Positions 36,566 to 48,448 of a stretch of DNA of 64,000 nt are shown here, piece after piece (positions within the stretch are counted from its first letter, which is position 1; each line of letters opens with the position of its first letter). The translations under genes were made by a program, and so were the position numbers. The notes under the pieces were generated by a model. The model had not been told where the DNA came from, did not search any database, and was given only the letters and a program-made list of their open reading frames with translations. Where the stretch lies: positions 21,813,001 through 21,877,000 of the forward strand of contig CM036626.1 in NCBI GenBank assembly GCA_020746105.1. Reading direction: 5' to 3'. The DNA is from Trogon surrucura (lineage: Eukaryota; Chordata; Aves; Trogoniformes; Trogonidae).

Positions 36566-36840
36566 ATGTCACAGAGTCACAGACTGTTGGGGGCTGGAAG
36601 GGACCTCCAGAGATCACCCAGTGCCACCCCCTGCCAGAGCAGGGTCACCCAGGGCAGCCCCACAGGAACGCGTCCAGGCGGGTTGGAAAGTCTCCAGAGC
36701 AGGAGACTCCACACCCTCTCTGGGCAGCCTGGGCCAGGGCTCCGGCACCCGCACAGGGGAGAAGTTTCTCCTCATGTTGAAGTGGAACCTCCTGTGCTCC
36801 AGCTGCACCCGCTGCCCCCTGTCCTGTCACTGGACATCCC
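36566..36840 (-). mobile_element. CR1 LINE, well-preserved, inverted
   Basis: Begins 'cacagagtcacagactgttg', then 'ggctggaagggacctccaga', 'tgccagagcagggtcaccca', 'aacgcgtccaggcgggttgg', 'gactccacaccctctctggg'. It shares long near-identical stretches with the forward CR1 at 14471-14919, so both belong to one young subfamily. Confidence 0.93.
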
Positions 36841-36849
36841 TGAGATGAG

Positions 36850-38845
36850 GTGTCTGCTCCTCTGCCCCACCGGGATGGGGGGGAAAGAGAAGTCATGAAG
36901 CAGTGGCAGAAAAAACAATTGAGAGAAATCAAACACAGCCCGCGATAAGCTGCGAGGTGAAGCCTCTCACCAGCTGGGGTGTGAAGCACCCCCTGACCCC
37001 ACTGGAGCCGTTTATTTAGATACGCAGCTTTTTACCCACTCGGCAGCTAAAACCAGCACCCAGCACCCCAGCTCTCCCAGGGTTTGTTGTGTCCGGGGTG
37101 GGGAAGGGTCCCTGGCTGCGCAGGGGGAATTCGCACCCCGACAGCCTGTGCCAGGAGCCTGGGAGGGGCTATGGGGTGGGGGCAGAGCCTGGGGGCAAGG
37201 ACCAAGGATCCCCCCCATCCCCCCAGGCTGCAGCATCACCTGCTTTGTGGGGGGCTCTTCCCCTCCCTGCCGCTCCCAAGCAGGGCTCTGCACCCCACGC
37301 TGCAGGGGTCAGAGAAATGGAGATCGATCGGGGAGGATCGTAACAAGGCCTGAACTAAGAACGTACACGGGTGGGATGAAACCAAACATTAACGGCCTCT
37401 CGTCGCTCAAGCGCATCTCTCTTCGGCAGCGTGACCGAGTGAGGCCGCACAAGCCACACGTGCCGCTGGCTACACAAAGAGCCCAGCGCCCATTTAATAT
37501 CCCAGTTACGGCACTAAAAGCCTCGTTGTCAGGAGGACAGGGAATAAATAGCTTCACTGGAGTCTGTATTAGTCATTTGCGCTGGGGAAGAGGGACTTAT
37601 AGTTGGAAATCAATGACCAATTTACTGATAATGTTGATGTTTATGCTCAGGTTTATTTGGCTCAGTAAGTACCAGCATTGCTGTGGGGAAACTTCTGAAC
37701 TCCGAGCTCTGGGAAATATGGACACAGGACAGACCTTTGATGAAAGCAGCAGCGTGTGCGCATTAGGAAAACTGTTTTAATTGCGTCGCTTCACCTTATC
37801 TGGTGAGAAACCTCCGGGCTAAAGCCACCACGCAGCGAGGTGGTGCACATCGGTGCAGAGCCCTGGGCGAGCAGTGACAGCAGCAGGTGAGGGGATGCTT
37901 GGACTCAGTTTTCCAGCAGAGACAGACCCCTCTGGGGCAGAGCTGCTGGGGGGGGGGCAGTGATGAAGGGGAGGAGTGAGCCCAGAACGAAAACACCTCT
38001 CGGCACCAGAGTAAGGGAGCTGTGGCAGAGCTCCAGCCCTGGGGAGCCTCTGAATGGGCTCACACAAGAGCACGGCACCGTGGTCACCCTCTGACCCTCC
38101 AGTGATAACAACATCTGAGCAATCAGCTTTTGGAAAGCAAAGCGAGCCTGCTCTGGATGTTTCACTGCCAAAGCTCCTCTCCGTGTTCCGAGAGCGACGC
38201 TGACCTGACACTCGTTTCGCTGAGGAGCTCAAGTGCTGAGAGGGGCTCAGAGCATGGAAGGCTGGGGAAAAGCTCTCGCCGTGTCAGGAGGTTTGCAAAG
38301 GCATTAACTGTCTGAGGACGGGCACACGCACCAGGGGCAGGACAGCAGCCCTCACCCTGGGGGAGCACAACACACTTCCACAGCCCCTCCATTGGCCCTT
38401 AGTTACTGCAACGATTGTTCATAGTAAAGTGGAGGGGTGCTCCTGTGCACTTCATCTAAAAGCATTTTAAATAATGTTTAGAAGAAGAAACGACACCTCT
38501 GAAGCACTGGGTATGTCACGGCTGGTGTAGATCAGCACGGGCCCTCCCGCGCCAGTGGAAACGGGCAAATTTACACCCTCTTGCAAGCAGTAGGTTGTTG
38601 TGGGCTTGGTTTTGTTTTTATTGGCCTACATCTCTCTTCCCTGCATATTTTCACCATATGCCCAGGGCTGAGAGGAAGGAGCCCATCTGCACCCTCAGCA
38701 GCTCATCTGAACAAACACAGCGAGGGACCTCGGGGATGGGGCTGCTGCAGGGTGGCAACGGAGGACATGGGGGGGGGGGGCCCAAGCATGGGCGCAGGCA
38801 GCGGCAGGGGCTTCCAGAGACTGCAAATATTCTGAAACCACAGCG
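36850..38845. other. Intergenic, part 4
   Basis: No gene recognised. Contains G-runs (37949-37957, 38769-38780) and the candidate element 37470-37790. GC-rich open frames at 37.0-37.3 and 37.8-38.2 kb occur on both strands and lack any family resemblance. Confidence 0.7.
37470..37790. promoter_or_regulatory. Candidate conserved noncoding element
   Basis: Unique 320-bp block about 1 kb beyond the probable SRGAP3 3' end. Words include CCATTTAATATCCC, GTCATTTGCGC, AATCAATGACC and ACTGATAATGTTGATG. No repeat or coding resemblance. Enhancer-like by texture only. Confidence 0.3.
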
Positions 38846-38871
38846 GGCGTTTTTGAGAAAAGTTAAGCAGT

Positions 38872-38877
38872 TTTATT
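38872..38877 (-). terminator. Candidate distal poly(A) signal of SRGAP3
   Basis: AATAAA in gene orientation, followed by a GT-rich stretch about 30-40 bases on. A possible end of the longest transcript. Confidence 0.4.
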
Positions 38878-39705
38878 CAACGGGATGAGTCCACACCCAA
38901 CCAGTGGCTTCATCTACATGGCATCATCAGCACACAGGACAGAGGAGCCACTCAGACACTCGAGCTGACGGCGTCTCGCCGCACGTTACAGAGACAACAC
39001 CAGGGGAGGAGGAGGACCGTTACAAGGGGCAGCCAGCCAGCGGTTCCCTTCGGCTTCCCGGCGTAACCAAACCCTTCCCCACGCGACTACGCAGCCCAGC
39101 CACTCGCAAGCAGATGGACTCGGGACACCTACCGCCGCCACACTGAGATCCACAACAGCGCTAGCTAAATACAGCCCGGGGTTTACAAAAACCACCCATG
39201 CCGGGGGGGTACTTCAGCCCAAGGAAGAAGAAAGTGCACTGTCACCCCCACCCCAGGGACGGGCGCGCTCGCGGAGTCTCGACAGAGAAGAGGTGACCCC
39301 AAGGAGGGCGGCCATGGCCCCGCGGGACTGGAGGGGGTCCCAGGGACCCGTCGGGGCGTGCGGGCGCCGAGCACTCGCTCTGCACAGCAGAGAACCGAGC
39401 GCCCCGCACAGCCGCCCTCCCCTCGTCCACCAGCCCCCGCGGAGCCTCGCCCCAGGGTGGCTCCCGCCACCTGCTCGGCCAGCCCTCCCCACGGGCAGGG
39501 CTCCGCAAAGGCTCCGAAGCCTTCAGAGGAGGTACCGAGGATGCGGGCAGAGCTACTCACAAAACACGAGGAGGTTCCAGTTATGCTACTCTTACGATGT
39601 ACATGTTCTCAATTTTGTGCCAAGTCGGCTCACAGAAAAATACATTTCTTCCCCTAAATTTACAGTAGTTGAAACTACAATTTGAGTACCATATTAAAAA
39701 GGGCT

Positions 39706-39715
39706 AATTTATTTA
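39706..39715 (-). terminator. Candidate proximal poly(A) signal of SRGAP3
   Basis: Overlapping AATAAATAAA in gene orientation, placed where AT-rich UTR-like sequence gives way to GC-rich sequence. Confidence 0.4.
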
Positions 39716-41682
39716 TTCTTCAACAAAACGTCTTGGGGTTGCTTTCTTTTTTAAGAAAAAAAAAAAGAAAGAACATTTAAAGGGACTTCAAAAGCAATCA
39801 CCCCCAGCACAACACAACTGTACAAAGGAAATCATGATGTGTACAGCTCCTAGGACATTAATTCCAAGCATTTGTTCCGGTGCTCAAAAAGGCACTTAAA
39901 GATAAGAAAACTATTGTATTAAAAACTCACAACAAAACAAAACGAAGGAAAACAAAAGGCAATAATTTAATAGAAAGACGCTGGAACTTGTACCGTATCT
40001 TCAAAAGAGGTGAGGAAAAAAAAAAAGCCCCTAATAAACATGGGTTTGCTATCAAGTCATCTTTGAAAGTATATAAAAAAACCAGAAGACTGGCAAAGTG
40101 AACGTTCTCCAGGAACTAAATGGAAAAAAAAAAAAATAGTAATTACTGGCGACGAATACACAGCTCTCGTGCCAAATGGGTTTCTTCCCTCCCCCTCAGA
40201 GCACATTTGCTGGTTCATGACTAGAGCAGACTGACAGCCTGCCGGAACATCTGCTGCCCGGGACGACAGAGGCACCGACCTCGGGGTTAGCCGAAGTTAG
40301 GAAGGGGGGGAATCATGAAGAAAAATAAACATCAACATGAACCAATTGTGGTAATTACAGATGCCAACAATGTCAACAGACGAGTACATAAACACCACTT
40401 CCCTTACAGGTCATAGGGAGGAACGACGACAGGATCACCACGTACAGTACTTCCCCCGCCGTACACTGACAGGTTAGCTTCGCGGCTTCACTTCTTTTTT
40501 TATTTATTTTTTTTAATTACTATCATTATCGGGTTTTATTTTTACATCGAGCTACCTACTAAGTGCAAAGATTTGGTGAGTGGCATTGGCTTTCATCTAA
40601 ATCTGAGCCTATTTTTGTACAGTTTACAGGTTAACAGTTACTTTTCCAGCATGTAAGCAAGTACAGCGATATATACAGAGAGCGGCAGGAGCGGGGACGC
40701 ACGAGGGAGGTGAAGGTGGGAGCAAAGCCCAGGCGTGGGCAGGGGCGGCTGCTGGGCGAGGCGGGCGGGCTGGCCAGGCTCTTGGCCCAGGGACAGGGCT
40801 CCGAGAGCCGGAGGGAAGGATGAGCGTTACGGAGCCGTTTGCGCAGCCTTTCTACGCAGCAGGAGCCAAGCGCTGGCCCGATTCCCACCCGGGGTGGACG
40901 TGTGGAAGCGACCGAGTTTAAGCACGGGTCGTGGCATGGAAATCTGTACAAGAAGAGAAAAAAAAAAGCCGCAGGAGAAGCACAGAGCGTCTTGAATTCA
41001 GCGCTTACAGGAGAGACTTGATTATCGAAGTACCATGCAATCCCCCAGCTCTTTCTGCATATTTCTTCTCTGGGTTAAATGTTCAGAGGGAAAAACAAAA
41101 TGTAGATTCTTTTGCATAAACTCAAACGGTTGTATTATATAGTACAGTACGGAAAGTGCAAAATATCACCCCATCAGATCGGATCCGCATCTGATATGGT
41201 CAAATATGGCTCATGCTTTTCATGCAAGAAGACACAATCTGAATCAAGACCCTCGTGTGCTGCTGTGCAACTTCAAGAAAGGAACGTCGTTGTAGCAAAG
41301 CCTCCTCGCCCCTTGAGTCCCATCTGTCGAGATACCAGCAGGCTTCTTTTAAAAAGAAAAAAATTGAAGAACTGGGGAGGGGAGTGAAAAGGAAATGAAG
41401 CATCTCAGAACTGTGCGAGTTACTCCGTTTATGCTTTACCACAGCTGATTTGTCACTCAGTCCTTGTTCATCCAGAACTCTCCAGGGCAGGCAGAGCCCT
41501 GCGGACGCCGCGGTGCAGACAGGGCAGCGCCGTGCCCAGTGCGGCAGTGACGTCCTCCTCCCCGCCAGCACAGACGCTCCAGCCGGCCCGACACACGCTG
41601 GCACTTAGGAATTTCCAGCTCTTCTCCGCAGGCCAGCAGTGAACAAACCCCACCGCACCTTCCCTCCCCTCCCACCCCATTT

Positions 41683-41702
41683 TTGTTTGTTTGTTTGTTT
41701 TA
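41683..41702 (+). repeat. (GTTT)n microsatellite in the 3' UTR
   Basis: Five GTTT units; (AAAC)n in the transcript. Confidence 0.85.
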
Positions 41703-41775
41703 AATGCCCAGAGGTACAGAAAATAAATTCCAGGATTGGCCTTGTATTGCTCGATGCACAGCTGCTACGTACCTC

Positions 41776-41799
41776 CACACACACACACACGCACACACA
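41776..41799 (+). repeat. (CA)n microsatellite in the 3' UTR
   Basis: About eleven CA units with one CG interruption; read as (GT)n in the SRGAP3 transcript. Confidence 0.9.
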
Positions 41800-42216
41800 A
41801 ATAGTCTGGGAAAAAAAACCAACGAATCAACCCAACGTCTCTAGAGAGGACATTTCAGAGCCAGTTTCTGAGGTAAATCTACTTTTTTTTTAAAAAGTCA
41901 CTGAATCCTGTACACTTTTTTTTTTAATATATACTTCTACATAGAGCGTGTGTTCTCCAGTGCCAACACGTAGACCCGCCGTCTCCTCCTGCCGTAGGGC
42001 CGCAAGCTTGGGAAGTGTTTCTGCATGGATGGGGTGCGCGCACACGCCCCGACGCGCGCGCACACGTATGTACAATCAACCACCAGGCCGGGACGACGCG
42101 CTCGCTCCCCTTTTGGAGAGGTTCCCCCGGAGCACGAATCCGACGTCCCGCTCGGCTCTGCCGGGTGCCGGCCCCGCTCCCAGCGCCCGGGCATCGGCTC
42201 TTCCCGCAGCCTCGGC

Positions 42217-42633
42217 CTACATGGTGCCCGATTTATCCGCCGAGCTGCTGGGGAAGAGCTTCTCGGTGGGGGTGACGGCGGGGCTGCCCACCCCCGAGCT
42301 GCTGCTGCTGCTGGAGCGGTGCTGCACCACCGGTCGCACCGGCCGCATGGGCGGCGGCCGCAGCTGCGCCCCGGCCAGCCGCGCCGAGAGCGCCGGCTTG
42401 AAGGTGGTCATCATCTCCGTGGTGGAGCTGCTGCTGCGCCGCATCGCGGCGTCGGGGTCCCGGATCAGGATGGTGTGGAGGGGGCTGGCGGGCTCCGAGT
42501 TGGCGGCGCCCATCGGGGGGTTCTTCATGGGCTCCAGCGTGTCCAGGACCACGTCGGGGGCCTGCTTGGCCGTGTTCTGCCTCTCCAGCTCTCTCAGCTC
42601 GTTCAGTGCCGTGCTCATGGTCTTCTCGATGTC
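42217..42633 (-). CDS. SRGAP3: SRGAP3 last coding exon and stop
   Basis: 138 codons plus TAG at 42219-42217. Begins DIEKTMSTALNELRELERQN (a conserved helix), then APDVVLDTLEPMKNPPMG, RDPDAAMRRSSSSTTEMMTT, RPPPMRPVRPVVQHRSSSSS and ends FPSSSADKSGTM. The run of serines is coded by AGC repeats. Long plus-strand frames across this exon (about 268 and 366 codons) are antisense shadows. Confidence 0.97.
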   Translation of the reverse strand, partial: DIEKTMSTALNELRELERQNTAKQAPDVVLDTLEPMKNPPMGAANSEPASPLHTILIRDPDAAMRRSSSSTTEMMTTFKPALSARLAGAQLRPPPMRPVRPVVQHRSSSSSSSGVGSPAVTPTEKLFPSSSADKSGTM

Positions 42634-44508
42634 CTGCGAACGCCACCAACAAGGGGACATCAGCACCGTGCCACTGCCCTGCTCTCCCACCCCCCCGCCC
42701 CAGAGAGAGGCCCCCCCCACCTCGTCACATGTGTCCGTGTGTGGGGGTCTCTGACCCCAGACAGTGCCCAAAGGCAAAGCAGGAGCTTTGGGAGATGTGA
42801 AGCCCAAACTCTGGCCACACAGAGGGAGCCAAGTTGGCTCCAAAGGGAACAAATCCTGAGCATGGCGAGGGACGGGGTGACCACCAGCCTGTCCCCATGG
42901 CCAACGGGGCACAGCATCTCCACACACCCCGCAGCACCGAGGCAGGTACTCCCAAATGAGGGAGGCCCTGCAGCCTCTGACAGAGGCACCACGGGACCTG
43001 CTGACCCCGGCCTGCGGGGCAATGGTGCTTGTGGGGACAGAAGCACGCAGGGGTGGCAGCTCCCAGACCCTCCAGAAGGGGAATCCAGTTCAACAAAAAG
43101 TGCCCCTTTGATGGAAATGAGCTGAACTGCCTACAGCTGTAGTGCTGGTTGTCTCATCCAGCCCTAACGGGGCCTCGCTGAAACCTGCCTCAGCTGAACA
43201 AGGCCTCTGACTCGGACAGAGCCCATCTGAAAGGTGATTTAAGGAAACCAAATCAACTGTTTAAAAAGTACCTCGAGTTAACAATCCTCCCTGTCCTAGT
43301 GTAGGCAAATCCTTAATTTTATAATGCGTGCAAAATGCTTGGTGAGCCTCAGATAACGTTCCGAGGATCAGCAGAAGGGAATAATTATCTAGTTAGTTCC
43401 AATTAATTCTACGAAGCTGTTCAGATAATGAGTGAAAATACTCCCCCAGAGCTAAGCCTCAGGACTACCAAGTCCAGCAGTCCCAGGGACTTCAAGCTAA
43501 GTACTTATTCACATCAGTTGAGTGAGAGTCTCTTTTTTTAAGGTTTAAAGAAGCAACTTGAAACTCAAGAAAACTGTCCATGTCATGTTCCATCCCCAGC
43601 ATCTCCTCATCCCTCCAGAGGCTCCCGGGCCCCGCGGCCCCGGGCACAACTGTGGGGTCCATGCTCTCACCCAACGGCTGCGCCTGGGGCTCGGTGCACG
43701 CTGTTACCCCCTGCCTGTGTGCCCCGGCTCGCGCCATCGCTCTGGGCACACGCTGCGCTGCCCCCGCAGCTTTGCGAGTTGCTCACACCAAACGCAAGCT
43801 CTGGCTGGACAGAGAAGCCGGGTAGCGTGCTGCAGAGCGAGAGAGCGAGGAGCACGGCTGGTGGAGAAGCAAAAAGGACAGTAAGAGGTCATCCTTCCTG
43901 CAATCGTCATTAATTGTTTCCCTGAAAGCAGCTGATGAGGCACAGAGCCACCCACTGAGCCAGCAGTGGGCAGAGGAGACCTGCAGGCTGTGCTGGGGGT
44001 AACAGGAACTGAACGAGCACCTCACGAGATGCCAGTGTTGCCTGGCTGGAGGCACCAGACTGGCCTTAGACCAACGATCTGAGGTACCAGCTACAAATAC
44101 GCCAGTAACAAACCTGAAGCACTTTTCTGCAAACACTGAGCATCCAATTCTGATTTGGCAAATCCACTTTGCTCCATTTAAGCTCCTTACGGAGCATCAG
44201 AATAAGATAATGCGCTTCCCTCTCTGCAGGAGGTAAGAGCTGCCAGCGCGTTCTGGTGGCGGATCAAACGTGTCAGTGAAACAAGGTTTGTGGAAGGAGC
44301 CAGGTTCTCGGTTTAGACCAACTGAAACAGTTGGAAAAGCGGGCAAGCTGCTGGCTTCTCCTTTTTATCTTTAAACCACTGCAGCTGCACAGCACCGTAC
44401 TCCTGCGGTGCGGGGAGATGGAAGGGGCTCTGCAGCGCTACCCCGGTGACTTTTTTATTTCAGCCTCTTGATCCCTGGGCACCAAGAGCCGCTTCACAAC
44501 CCTCTTAC
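42634..44508 (-). other. SRGAP3: SRGAP3 last intron
   Basis: 1.9 kb. GC-rich near the last exon, then ordinary intron. No other gene or clear repeat. Confidence 0.8.
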
Positions 44509-44836
44509 CTCGGCAAGCGCTTCGGCTTCTAGAGATTTCTGATCTCCGAGACTACTGTGTCTAGTCGATCCACAGGTTGATCTCAGCGGGTGCCCATCAG
44601 ACAAGGCCTTCCTGTCTGGGAAATTGATGCTGCCTGCGCTGCCGAATGTCGCCATTCTGCGCTTTTCGGGACTCTCAATCCTGCCCCTGTTTAGAGGTAT
44701 TTTGTGGGGGCTGCTAGGGCAGGCCGCTGCTCGAGGAGGAGTGTCTATGCCAGGACCCATCCCTCGGGGCGGGCTGTGGGTGTCCCCCCCGCTTCGACGG
44801 CGAGGGATAGCTGCGCCGTCAGACCTCAATCTCACT
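44509..44836 (-). CDS. SRGAP3: SRGAP3 exon: C-terminal tail, part 1
   Basis: 109 codons: VRLRSDGAAIPRRRSGGDTH, ...DTPPRAAACPSSPHKIPLNR, ...ESPEKRRMATFGSAGSI..., ...EAEALAE. Arginine/serine/proline-rich with several SP sites; SRGAP3-specific rather than SRGAP1/2-like. The acceptor is TTTGCAG and the donor GTAAGA. Leaves in phase 0. Confidence 0.95.
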
Positions 44837-45200
44837 CTGCAAAGAATCCATCACAAGACTAGGTCACCGTTCGTCAGACAGAAAGCGCCTGGTCGCAGCG
44901 GGCTGTAAGACAATCACGGGGCTCCGAGAGTTCAGAGCAAACCAAACCTGAGCCTCTCAGCTCCAGAAGAGTTAAGGCAAGAGGGCAGACAGACATTTTA
45001 GCCAGTGCCAAGAAAGAGACAGCATTGCACCTTCTTTATGCGTTAAGATCCACATCAGCAACACACACAAAAGCCCCCTCCACGCTCCTGTTATTCTTGC
45101 CAGAGCCTTCCCTTCCGTCTCGCCCTACACCACACACGGACTCTCCTCCATACGTGACAGCAACCACCTCTGCGGTCGTAGGAAAAATGAGTTTCCCTAC
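44837..45200 (-). other. SRGAP3: SRGAP3 intron, 364 bp
   Basis: Short intron between tail exons; nothing in it. The neighbouring intron 45351-45498 is only 148 bp. Confidence 0.85.
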
Positions 45201-45350
45201 CGGCCCATGACTCCCCCGAAGCCGTAGTCCATGATGTGATCTGTGGGAGACTGGATGTCGTTCTTTGAGGAAGCTTTATCGTCCAGCAGCGGCCCGCTGC
45301 TCGCCTCGCTGTCTGCCTTCTGGCTCAGGCTGTCGGAGAAGGCATCATCC
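45201..45350 (-). CDS. SRGAP3: SRGAP3 exon: after SH3, serine/acidic
   Basis: 49 codons, DDAFSDSLSQKADSEASSGP through DDKASSKNDIQSPTDHIMDY to GFGGVMG, likely phosphorylated and disordered. The acceptor is CCTAG; the donor GTAGGG is weaker than most here but gives the right phase and matches the human join to VRLRSDG. Confidence 0.92.
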
Positions 45351-45498
45351 CTAGGAAAAGGAAAAGAGAGGCAGACGTGAGCTGGTCCAGATTTCTCACT
45401 GCAGGGAAAACCTGACCGTTACTTGAGGTGTCTAAAGATGGCCCTTGTGTAGGTACGTCATTGTAGCACCCTGGATCGACAGACGCCACTTTACTCAC

Positions 45499-45679
45499 AT
45501 GTCCTGCACCACGATGTACTGGTGGGGTATGAGGCCATCCACGCCGTTGTGTCTCCCTTCCCACCAGTCTTCTGACGCCCGGTGGTACAGGAGGAGCGAG
45601 GCCCCTTTCTTAAAGGAGAGCTCTCGTGGAGATCGTCCGATGTAGTCAAACTTTGCTATGGCTTCAATCTGCTCCACTT
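45499..45679 (-). CDS. SRGAP3: SRGAP3 exon: SH3 domain
   Basis: 59 codons holding nearly the whole SH3 domain: [20 protein letters not shown] (ALYDY-type motif), then [19 protein letters not shown] with the paired tryptophans W514-W515 and the proline and tyrosine of the ligand groove. In SRGAP3 this domain binds WAVE1 and Robo1. The acceptor is TTTGCAG and the donor GTGAGT. Confidence 0.97.
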
Positions 45680-47118
45680 CTGCAAAGGGGAGAAGCGTAG
45701 GTAGAGAAAAGCTTAGTTCAACAATCACAGGGACACAACAAATCCTAGAAAGAGACATCTCACCAGAACAGCAGAAATGCTGCTGCCCTAGCTCTTCCCG
45801 AGAGCATCTTGCACCGTGTACAAACCACCTTATTTTTAGGTTGATCAATTCCCTTTGTTCTTATAGCCTTCTCGGAATTTCTCACAGACTCACAAACTAT
45901 CAGCAATTACAAAAAGCTACAAAAGCCAGATGGGAGTAGTTAGAATTTCCTTGTGTGCATATGGCGTCATCACCTGCACTCCCATTTTCTATCTGTAAAG
46001 TGATTTCTTTGGTTACAGAACCCCATCATCCTTGAGACTGGGACCTCGTTGAGCTGTGTCAGATACTGTGATCAAAGCCCTGCAGACCTTCTCCTCCTTT
46101 CCTTATCCTGGAGACAGTTTGGCCTGAATTACTGATGAGTAACGGATCCCCCTTTGGGGATCCTCACAGAAACGACGATACTGGCTCTGGCCAGGCAGCT
46201 GCTCCATGTCACCCCCCACCCCTGCAGACCTGCCAGCACTCTAGCTCTCCACTTCTCCACTTATTTCTAATTTAGGCTCTACCAAACACCAGGGATTCAC
46301 TGGAGCAGGATCAATGGGGAATGCTCTGGAGGTAACACAGCAGGGGAGGCAACCCAGAGGGCTCCACAGCCCTGATAAAATGTGGAGCTTCCCAGCTCAG
46401 AGGGTGTGAGGGTGTGCAGAGCGAGGGAGAGGGGAAGAAGCAATATATAAATTCACAAAATAAAGCTGCTCCTCTTCTCTGCACTTGTGCCACAAGCTAA
46501 TCACGCGGAAATTCCAATCAGAACTATTAAAGTGACCATCCAAGCAAAAAATTGGCTAAATAGCAGCTTATTCGGCCTCATCTTCTCACCCTGTGGGCTC
46601 CCATCTGGAGCTGAAAGCAAGTCTGGAGCTGACCGGCCCTGCTGCGCCCCCGAGCCCTCCCGCCACGCACAGCCCAGGCGAGCAGCGCCGTTCTCGCAGG
46701 GCAGGATGCGTCCAAGGAACCAGCATCCATCAGGAAAGCAGAAGAGACATTGAAGTTTCTGCCGGAGATGGCTGCTCCACGGGGGATGATGCGCAGCCTG
46801 ACAAACCCAGCTGAAAGACCCCTCACTGCCGAGGTGTTTCCCCCACGATGCATCCAAGGGCCTGCAGCAAACAGGGCTGGTCGGTCCCCAGCAGCCCCCA
46901 CCCTCCCCTCCTGCTCCCGTGAGCCATTTGCCTGTAGGCACTACTTATTGATAGCACATTCACTGCTAAGCACACAAAGCCATCTTCTCCTGCCAAGGGC
47001 CAGACACTAGTCCAGCCCCTGCAGTGACCGGGCAGGAAGGGCACACACGCAAGGCTTTCCTGCCGGCACAGCTCTTCGAACCCAGACCCCGCTCTCTGCT
47101 GCTCAAGTCCGCGCTCAC
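45680..47118 (-). other. SRGAP3: SRGAP3 intron before the SH3 exon
   Basis: 1.4 kb, unique sequence, no gene seen. Confidence 0.8.
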
Positions 47119-47198
47119 CATCGTCACTGGTGTGTGGCTCCGTGCCGTTGTCATGGTCAACCTCATCGATGGTGCCTGGCTCGCTGTGCGGGCTGTCA
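47119..47198 (-). CDS. SRGAP3: SRGAP3 exon: acidic linker before SH3
   Basis: Codes for CDSPHSEPGTIDEVDHDNGT then EPHTSDD. An acidic, flexible linker conserved in srGAPs. The acceptor is TTTCAG and the donor GTGAGC. 26 full codons with split ends, phase 1 out. Confidence 0.94.
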
Positions 47199-48448
47199 CT
47201 GAAATAAAATACACTGTGCTTTCAAAGACAGAACGAGACCCTGTTCCTAAGGCTATTGGCAGAAGCTGTGGAGGGAATTTCTGGCTCCAGCGACACTTGG
47301 AAGAGTTATGGGTTTAGTTTTTGTAGGACTGAGATGATCTCTGAACTTGCTCTGAGAACAGCAGACCCTCACACCACAATCTTGAAGCCACATTCTGTAG
47401 CTCGTGAACCTTACTTGTATTTGGCAAAACAAATATAAACTGACACAGAGCTAAAACGTGCCCCTCGCTCACCCACAAGGAGTTTTAGTGTTCTACCCTC
47501 CACTTGCATCAGTAGGGACGGTGGCAGGTGACCAGCATCAGGGAACAGCAGGTCTCAGAAACGTATAAGACTTGCACACAGATCAGCTCAAGTCTGTTAT
47601 AAACACTGGTTTGTTAAAACTCACATGTGAATGTTGGTTTAGAAACCCAGACGAGTGTGTAACAGCACTCACAATTCCCATGTGGCAGTTTGCTAATGGA
47701 GTTTCCCACCCTGGGCACACCAGCCAGGGCACGCCGCGCACCAGGAAGACGCAACGTAATCTCGCATCCACGGCTAACGCAAACTCCTCCCTTCTGTAAC
47801 ACTGACAAAACAAAAGGAACTGGAAAGTTCAGGCTAACTCCAGGCTAAGGGATTTAGAAAATTATGATGCAACTCTGGGACTTTACTCAAAAATTCCAGC
47901 CTAGGAGGAATTTGGCTAGAATTCACCTAAAATTCTTTTTTGCTCTTAACACACTTCTGTGAATCTGCAGCTAAAAGAATCTTCATAAATATTAATATTC
48001 CTACCGGAAAAAAAAAAAAAAAAGCTTCTCCTGAAGTTTTTACTGAGGTTTGCAATGCTGAGTCAGCATGAAAAAAAAGAAATGCTCCGTGGACGTGCCC
48101 ACTCTGTTTTAACTAGCACGGTTAAAATCAAAAGCAAACCTGATGTATATAAGTGGAGATTAATTTGTTAGGTGTGCAAAATCCTCTTAGTTTTACAAAG
48201 GCTGTTATGTCTAAGAAATGCTGCCTGGTCTGGAGTAGGATTCTTAGGCAGCGTAAAAAGAGTACAAGCACATCAAGTCCATGTCGCTCGCACACCGAAT
48301 TTGTATCGTTTAACAGGAATAAATGCAAGAAGGCACGTCCCTTCCGCAGAGGGGCAAACCCAGCCCCGTGCTGTGCCAGAAGATAGTCCCAACAACGGGA
48401 TCTGGCTTCAAACCCTGCAAATAACGACGTCCTGCCGCCGCTCCTTAC
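47199..48448 (-). other. SRGAP3: SRGAP3 intron after the RhoGAP exons
   Basis: 1.25 kb with a poly(A) run at about 48006-48023. Nothing else. Confidence 0.8.

Larger units (their letters stand above)
38850..42216 (-). other. SRGAP3: SRGAP3 3' UTR (probable extent)
   Basis: Downstream of the stop the sequence is AT-rich and repeat-poor to about 39.6 kb, as in a long neuronal 3' UTR, and then turns GC-rich. AATAAA signals in gene orientation occur at 40535-40540, at about 39706-39715 (AATAAATAAA) and at 38872-38877. The farthest would give about 3.4 kb. Which is used cannot be decided from sequence. Confidence 0.5.

Noticed and set aside
42025-43125. 366-codon and 268-codon plus-strand open frames across the SRGAP3 last exon
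   Set aside because: They are antisense to a secure, conserved coding exon in GC-rich sequence, and run on into the intron. No family resemblance.
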